From positions 39,842,839 to 39,906,838 of the forward strand of contig NC_065919.1 of assembly GCF_024586455.1 (NCBI RefSeq): 64,000 nucleotides of DNA, written 5' to 3'. The translations under genes were made by a program, and so were the position numbers. Source of the stretch: Bactrocera neohumeralis. Taxonomy: Eukaryota; Arthropoda; Insecta; Diptera; Tephritidae. How positions within the stretch are numbered: position 1 is the stretch's first letter; every line of letters starts with the position of its first letter. Below, piece by piece: positions 58,751 to 64,000 of the stretch. Below the pieces are notes generated by a model. The model was not told the origin of the DNA. It did not search any database and was given only the letters and a program-made list of their open reading frames with translations.

Positions 58751-60450
58751 GAAAAGACATATTAAACTTGTAAACCAGCACGCATGCACGTAATGCAAAT
58801 ACATAACTTTAGCACAAACTAGTGTATGATTATGTTATTTTAACATAAAGAAAATGCAAATTAGTATGTATGCAGTTTGGATTTTTATTTTTATTTTTAT
58901 TATACTGTCACTAAACAGAGGGTCACTTAATGAAGTAACACTCACAATTTGTTTGTACCTTAACAACACATTTACTTATTGTCTATTAACATTAAGACAG
59001 ATTGTAAATTTAACTTGAATAAAAAAAAAAAATAAAACGATTTAGTGTATGATATAAAATCGTAGACCATAGGTAAACAAAACTATTATACTTTGTTTCA
59101 ACACGTTGTGGGAGTATAAAAATCAAAACAAGTAGAAATAAATAAATCCTTATGGTGATATCGAAGGAACGTTTTAGACATTTCATTATTTGGGCATACG
59201 AAAGCTGTGGCTAAAGTGTTTAGCGATCCCTCAGGCTTCAGATTTTTAATGGCATAGGAAGAGGATCTTGAACCAAAACAACTGTTTTGGTGTCGGTGAC
59301 TTTGAAGATCACTAAAATCCGCGTATCGTCTTTGATCCTTTGATTGCTTTCATGTTGAATAATAAAATCGCATTTGGAAAAAAGTGTGCTTTCATTTATG
59401 TAAAACTAAAAAAGTATGTATGGTATAAACTACTCCACTTTGCATCCGGTTTGCTCTGGTTCAGAGCTAGTAACGATGCCCTTGTCTTACCTCAATCTAT
59501 ATGGAATACGTGTGTAGCTACAAAGTTCCGGAAATAAATTTGATATCTCGATTTACAGCTGATTGTAAATTTTAGTTGTAAACACGTTCTTTGCTATTAA
59601 ACAATGATTTACTTCTTATCAAAATGTTTATTGGAATGACGGTCACCACAGTGAAGTTTTATTGCCACTTGGTGGCTTGCAGTTGCATATTCTTGTTGGC
59701 ATATATCTTATTAGTTTTATACATGTACCAAAAAAGGGTGTTTTTTATAGTTAAAAATTTTTAATTCCTTTCTAATTCCTTTCTAATATTGACAGCTGCC
59801 AGTGAAAAAATATAAAATTTGATTTTTTATCTATATCTCACTCTATAAGTCAAATAATACTCTCTAAAAAAGCAACCTATGTACATATATACATATGTAT
59901 GCATAGACGAAACACTACATAGTAACCGTAGTGCAAATAGAATGAATGCAATTTGCTATCTACCATATATAATCTTTTTGTTTGTTTAGCTGTCTGAAGG
60001 TCTTATGGTGGAATGAAGTTTTGTTATAACACATCAAAAACTGATGAAGATATGCGATCTGTTAAATTTAACAGGTATACCCTTAAAATATTGTACATAT
60101 CGTGACCGAAAATGCAAAACAACGTATCATCAAAAACATCGAAATTGATTTTTTTATTGCTTATGATTCACTACATGCTATTACAGCTTCCGCTGTTAGA
60201 TATAACCAATATATAACCGTTTTATAAGCAAATTTCAAACTTTGTTTCAATACGAGTGGTTTCTATTATATCGTTTTTGCTGCACCTGTAAACTTATGAA
60301 AAGTAATGTTACGTTATTTTCCATTTAAGGTGACGATATGTAGGCAAACGAGGGACGAGAAAAGCTATGATTTTTATTTAACATGAACAATGAGATGGAA
60401 AATATGTTATTTACAGTTAACAGTAGTTTTAGCTTTAGTGATTTACTTTA
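58751..60450. other. Spacer with one small repeat fragment
   Basis: Mostly unrecognised AT-rich DNA. At about 59050-59120 lies a 3' tip of the dispersed repeat (GGTAAACAAAACTATTATACT ... TTGTGGGAGTATAAAA). At 59765-59800, the 12-mer AATTCCTTTCTA is tandemly doubled. A TATGTACATATATACATATGTATG palindrome lies at 59878-59901. Confidence 0.45.
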
Positions 60451-60452
60451 AG

Positions 60453-60500
60453 TAAGGAAGGGCCAAGTTCGCGTGCAACCGAACATTTTATACTTTTGAA
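60453..60500. repeat. 5' tip fragment of the dispersed repeat
   Basis: AAGTAAGGAAGGGCCAAGTT followed by CG...CCGAACATTTTATACTTTTG matches the beginning of the repeat at 57674. It is truncated after about 50 bp. Confidence 0.85.
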
Positions 60501-60704
60501 GCAAGAATCAAAGCCAGGGAAATACCTTAAAGTGCAAAACGTCAAACAGAGGATCGGAGTCCAAGCAATTATATATAAATGCATATGTGTATAAAGGGTA
60601 ATCCATTTCAAGATTCTTTACGTTTTTAAATAAAAAACACAGAAACTTCAAATTTAATGTTTATTATTTTTTGAAGATCATCTCTTTCAAATGTTGGCCG
60701 CAGC

Positions 60705-62421
60705 CAAGAATGATAGAGCACAGATTGCGCAGATGAGAGACAAAAAATTTTTCGTTCTGCGCATCTACGTCACACGGCTCATAAATTTCGTGAAATATGT
60801 AGCTTGAGTAGCAAGTAAATATTGCTTGTTAATAATAATTGATTGGTTTTGGTTTATAAAAATAAAATAAAATATTGAAGGTCCGCGAGATTTTAGATTT
60901 TTATTAATTTATTAATTATTATTTTGCAATATAAATATTTTTATTAATTGTTCTATTAAAATACGCACCAAACAAAAAATGGAAAAATTAACTCATTTAC
61001 AAAAATCACAGCGCAAGTTAAATATGAAAATAGTTACAATTATAGATCAATTTGAATATTTAACATAAACCTTAAAATTAAAAGAAATATTTAAATTAAA
61101 CAATTCAGATTTTATAATGTCTTTTATTTTATTCTGCTTGTGTTTTTTATTTGAATATGAATCGACGCAGATTATTTAGTTTTTTTTTCTTTTTAAATAT
61201 TTTTAGTTATATTTTAGTCATATTAAAAGTTATTTATATAATCTATACATTTATTTCCTAAATTTGCTTATTTTACGTTTCTTTTGATAATTGAATTTCG
61301 CAATATTGGCATTAAGTTTTCGAATTTCAAAGAACATTCGAGATCTAAAAAACAACTTTTTAGCCTCTAGATCGCATTCAATGTCCCTAGCCTTGTCGAT
61401 AAGCATTTGAATGTAACCTTTGCATGCATAAAGAGAATCTTTATTGATGTCCGCCTTTGGATCCGTTTTTCAATTTTTTATCTGACCGTCCGTAAAAATC
61501 CCCTTTAACTTTTCTTCAACATTTTTGCAGTAAAACTGAGATTTAGCTAGTTTTACTTTTAACTCCTTATTTCAAATTCAAGTTTGCGCTTGGCAAGCGA
61601 AAAATCATCTTTAAGTTTTTTATTTTCAGTTTGAAGTAGTTTTTTGTGATAAAAAGCATAAAGTTTATATATAAATACATACATATATAATGCTACATCT
61701 TGATAAATATCTTCACTTACACTTTTTTCTCTAGCATTTTTATTTTGTCTCCTTGGCCTGAACTTTCTATAATAGCATTCAAACTATTTTCCATTGAAAG
61801 GTCTGCACAATCCTCAGTCACGTTAAAATCTTCAGCAGATATACACTGTACTCGCACTTCTTGAGGTTGGTCAACATTTATCAACAATGAAGTCACTATT
61901 TTCTTATTTTCCCTGCGCTCAGCTCTGGTGCCACGCTGCTCATTTTCACTAGCTGTAACGTTATAGCGACAGGGAATAGCTCCTGGTTTCAAAGTCCTTT
62001 TGGCGGCAAGGCCTTTGAAAAGTTTAAAATTAAAATATTTTAAAACAAAGGTGATTTATCAACTTACCCATTTCGTACCTCCCGTTTCCAATAATGTCTT
62101 CATCGTTGAAGTGGTCCATGCAAATTCGCCATGTTTTCGGCTTAAATGCTTGATTATTTCTACAAAATTGGATCCACTTTTTTGCTGCCCTTTATCGTTC
62201 GGAAACATAAAAAATGTTTTCTTCACATTTCTATTTCTTCTATCATTGACACAGTTTTTCACTACACACTTCATTTTGTTATTTAAATTCAAAATTACAC
62301 GGGTAAAATAAATTGTTTCTATATTTACATTGATTGGTACCACGAATTTATAGCTGTCAAATTTTTTACTGCGCCGTGTGACGTAAGCAATTGTGTGTTT
62401 ACATTTTTCAAGTATAACTTG
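60705..62421 (-). mobile_element. P-element-like transposon, 1,717 bp, with THAP gene
   Basis: Flanked by an exact 8-bp duplication GCCGCAGC (60697-60704 and 62422-62429), the size P elements make. Both ends begin CAAG when read inward, and TACGTCACACGGC is present in inverted orientation about 60 bp inside the left end and about 40 bp inside the right. It encodes a broken THAP protein on the minus strand. It is far too short for a full P transposase. The tips beyond CAAG match poorly, so assignment to the P superfamily rests on the 8-bp duplication, the THAP domain and the sub-terminal repeats together. Confidence 0.75.
61255..62274 (-). pseudogene. THAP-domain transposase relic (P-like)
   Basis: The start at 62274 opens a THAP zinc-finger: MKCVVKNCVNDRR, FFMFPND, then KKWIQFCRNNQAFKP and WRICMDHFND, giving the C2CH pattern plus the conserved Trp and Pro. 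One base is missing in the A-run at about 62185, shifting frame after PNDKGQQ. The exon ends at a GTAAGT donor at about 62066. The next exon starts at about 62015 (GLAAKRTLKPGAIP, the AVPTIF-like block) and runs to 61717. Further down, coiled-coil text (LLQTENKKLKDDFSLAKRKL) and NVEEKLKGIFTDGQIKN match the region that follows the THAP domain in P-type transposases. An internal stop follows, and the RNase-H-like catalytic domain is not seen. Confidence 0.7.
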
Positions 62422-62924
62422 GCCGCAGCTATCTCAAATGGTTCATCCGTTGAGTTCAACTTTCGATGATTCGTTCGATCATTTCGACTGGTAACTGGCG
62501 AATGATACGTGTGATGATGTTTTTCTCCAAGGCTTGAATAAAGTCTAACAGTTTGATATCACACTATCTTAGCCAATCGACCGGACCAAAAACTGATGTT
62601 ATCTCCTCACCAAAGTGTTTTCTCAATAAATCCATTGATTGATGCGATGTGCGAGAAGTGGCGCCGTCTTGTTGAAACCAAATGTCGTCGAAATCACGAG
62701 CTTCAATTTCAGCATCAAACAGTCGGTTATCACAGCGCGATAACGGTTGCCATTGACGGTTACGTTCTCATCGGCTTAATTTTTGAAGAAATATGTATCG
62801 ATGATTCCACCGGCCCACAAACCACACTAAACCGTTGTTTTTTTCTGGATGAAATAGTAGCTCTTGAATCTCTTCAGGTTGCTCTTCGTCGCAAATGCGG
62901 TAATTTTGTCCGTAATTATTATAT

Positions 62925-62960
62925 GCTGTAGCAACATATTGCAAGAGTATAAAAAAATAT
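62925..62960. repeat. 3' tip fragment of the dispersed repeat
   Basis: ATATGCTGTAGCAACATATTGCAAGAGTATAAAAA matches the terminal segment of the repeat at 57674-58750. It abuts the broken end of the mariner-like relic. Confidence 0.7.
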
Positions 62961-63141
62961 ATTACAATTGATCTCATTAATTTCTTTGCTGCAATGTAGC
63001 AGAAAGCCAGTATAGAGTTTTTTGAATCTAAAATAACTAATTTTGAAAATGTCAGTCACTCCCCTTATATAGTATGATTGCCTGGAATATGCTAGTTTTG
63101 CTTATCGCCTTATCGTGGTCGTAAGGTTATACGTATAAGAC

Positions 63142-63172
63142 TAATAGGAAGGAATAAGTTCCGGTGCAGCCA
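63142..63172. repeat. Degraded 5' tip of the dispersed repeat
   Basis: TAATAGGAAGGAATAAGTTC followed by CGGTGCAGCC resembles the start of the repeat (TAAGGAAGGGCTAAGTTCGGGTG). It immediately precedes the RTE LINE fragment. Confidence 0.5.
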
Positions 63173-64000
63173 AAATTAAATGCTTCAGCAATTTGTATGT
63201 CCAACCTGCTAAATGACACTGAAAGCATAACGCCAGGAGAAGGCGAACCCGATTTCCCAATCGATAACGATGGAGCAGACGTTCCATTGCCCGACCATGA
63301 AGAAGTTCGAATAGCAATTACCCAGCGGATGGATTGCCGGACGAGCTATTCAAATACAGCGCCGAAGAACTGATAAGGAGCATGCAGCAGGTTATTTGTA
63401 AAATATATTCGGACGAAAGCATGCCCAACGATTGGAATTTAAGTGTGCTCTGCCCAACCCCCAAAAAGGGGGACCCCACAATCAGCGCCAACTCCGACCA
63501 GATATTCACCATGCGCAAAATCTTGGAAAAGACCCGTGAAAAGAGAATTGACACACTGATGTGTTTCAAAGCCGTTTTCGACAGCACGAAGTTCTGCTTT
63601 CTCTAGACTGGACAAGGGCAAAGCAAATGGGTCTAGCAGTGAAAGAGGGCAAGACGAAATATCTCCTGTCATCAGACAAACAGTCATAACTTTGAAGTTG
63701 TAGATCATTTTGTTTACTTAGGAACCAGTATAAACACCACCAACAATGTCAGCCTGGAAATCCAACGCAGGATAACTCTTGCCAACAGGTGATACTTTGG
63801 ACTGAGTAGGCAATTGAAAAGTTAAGCCCTCTCTCGACGAACAAAAACCAAACTCTTTAAGTCACTCATTATTCTCGTCCTGCTATATGGTGCAGAGGCT
63901 TGGACGATGTCAACAACTGATGAGTCTACGTTGCGAGTTTTAGAGAGAAAGGTTCTGCGAAAGATTTATGGTCCTTTGCGCGTTGGCCACGGCAAATATC
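63160..64000 (+). pseudogene. RTE-clade LINE relic, internally deleted, runs off the window
   Basis: Plus-strand RT fragments: GADVPLPDHEEVRIAI, LPDELFKYSAEELIRSM, SDESMPNDWNLSVLCP, KKGDPTISAN, then a jump to DQIFTMRKILEKTREKRIDT. This drops the RT region that normally lies between. After another jump come MGLAVKEGKTKYLLSS, HFVYLGTSINTTNNVSLEIQRRITLA, LLYGAEAWTMS and RVLERKVLRKIYGPL. These are diagnostic of RTE elements. Stops and two internal deletions show it is dead. The 3' end is beyond position 64000. Confidence 0.88.

Larger units (their letters stand above)
60585..62930 (-). pseudogene. Mariner-like transposase relic, split by a P-like insertion
   Basis: On the minus strand the segment 62930-62430 reads through a DDIWFQQDGATS motif (with a catalytic Asp), then MDLLRKHFGEEI, a degraded PVDWL...CDIKLLDF, and RQLPVEMIERIIES. 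The protein's end (GQHLKEMIFKK and stop) lies on the other side of the insertion, at 60697-60660, followed by the 3' untranslated end AATCTTGAAATGGATTACCC at about 60604-60585. Stops and frameshifts are present. The terminal phrase GGGTAATCCATTTCAAGATT marks one end of the element. Confidence 0.8.

Noticed and set aside
58472..58793. Two overlapping frames with a TDGRTDGRTD peptide repeat
   Set aside because: Produced by the GGACGGACAGACGG microsatellite inside a non-coding dispersed repeat.
1..64000. tRNA, rRNA or other structured RNA genes
   Set aside because: No clover-leaf with A and B boxes or known RNA gene was seen by eye on either strand; a tRNAscan-type run would be decisive, but none was possible here.

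Overview
This is a gene-bearing piece of an insect nuclear genome, almost certainly a higher fly. The protein-coding genes are spliced, with short AT-rich introns and canonical GT-AG sites. Their products look like fly orthologues (Tace, Atg4b, Trs33, Nlp/Nph, Tmtc). The spacers are full of TATGTA/TACATA microsatellites and dipteran transposon families. A tephritid fruit fly fits best, but species cannot be fixed from this window. No bacterial, CRISPR, rRNA or tRNA signal was seen.

Layout. 1-6.3 kb is non-coding: a 93-bp tandem array at 590-1280 and an inverted-repeat element at 5318-6007. 6.3-12.9 kb is compact: guanine deaminase (-), a RING plus C2H2 zinc-finger gene (+), a small methyltransferase-like gene (+) and the TRAPP subunit Trs33/TRAPPC6 (-). 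13-18.3 kb is a transposon trap: a decayed gypsy-type retroelement whose probable 3' LTR appears to be split by a LINE and by a ~1 kb DNA element carrying many GTTA motifs. 18.4-29.5 kb holds a Tmtc-family O-mannosyltransferase (+), Atg4b (-) and Tace/ADAM17 (+). 30.4-46.3 kb holds two divergent nucleoplasmin-family genes. The second, Nlp-like, has a 13.15 kb intron containing a complete SLC26-type anion transporter on the opposite strand, a piggyBac element with both TTAA sites, a LINE scrap with perfect target-site duplications, and other relics. 48-64 kb is nearly all transposon: a Jockey-like LINE, a Helitron apparently inside a Tc1 element, another Jockey-clade LINE, a ~1.07 kb dispersed repeat, a P-like THAP element inserted in a mariner-like transposase, and an RTE LINE running off the end.

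How the genes work together. They are housekeeping or signalling genes with no shared pathway: purine catabolism, ER-Golgi tethering, cadherin O-mannosylation, autophagy, ectodomain shedding, histone chaperoning and anion transport. Their order (Tace - Nph - SLC26 inside Nlp; Trs33 near Atg4b) matches what I recall of Drosophila CG numbering, which suggests conserved microsynteny. That part is memory-based inference. All eight main gene models were assembled by hand; reading phase is preserved across every junction and lengths match the families.

I found no convincing new multi-gene system. The most notable signals are structural: nested transposons whose order of insertion can be read directly, the GTTA-rich DNA element, a THAP/P-like element with 8-bp duplications, and a foldback family whose inner unit has expanded into a tandem array.
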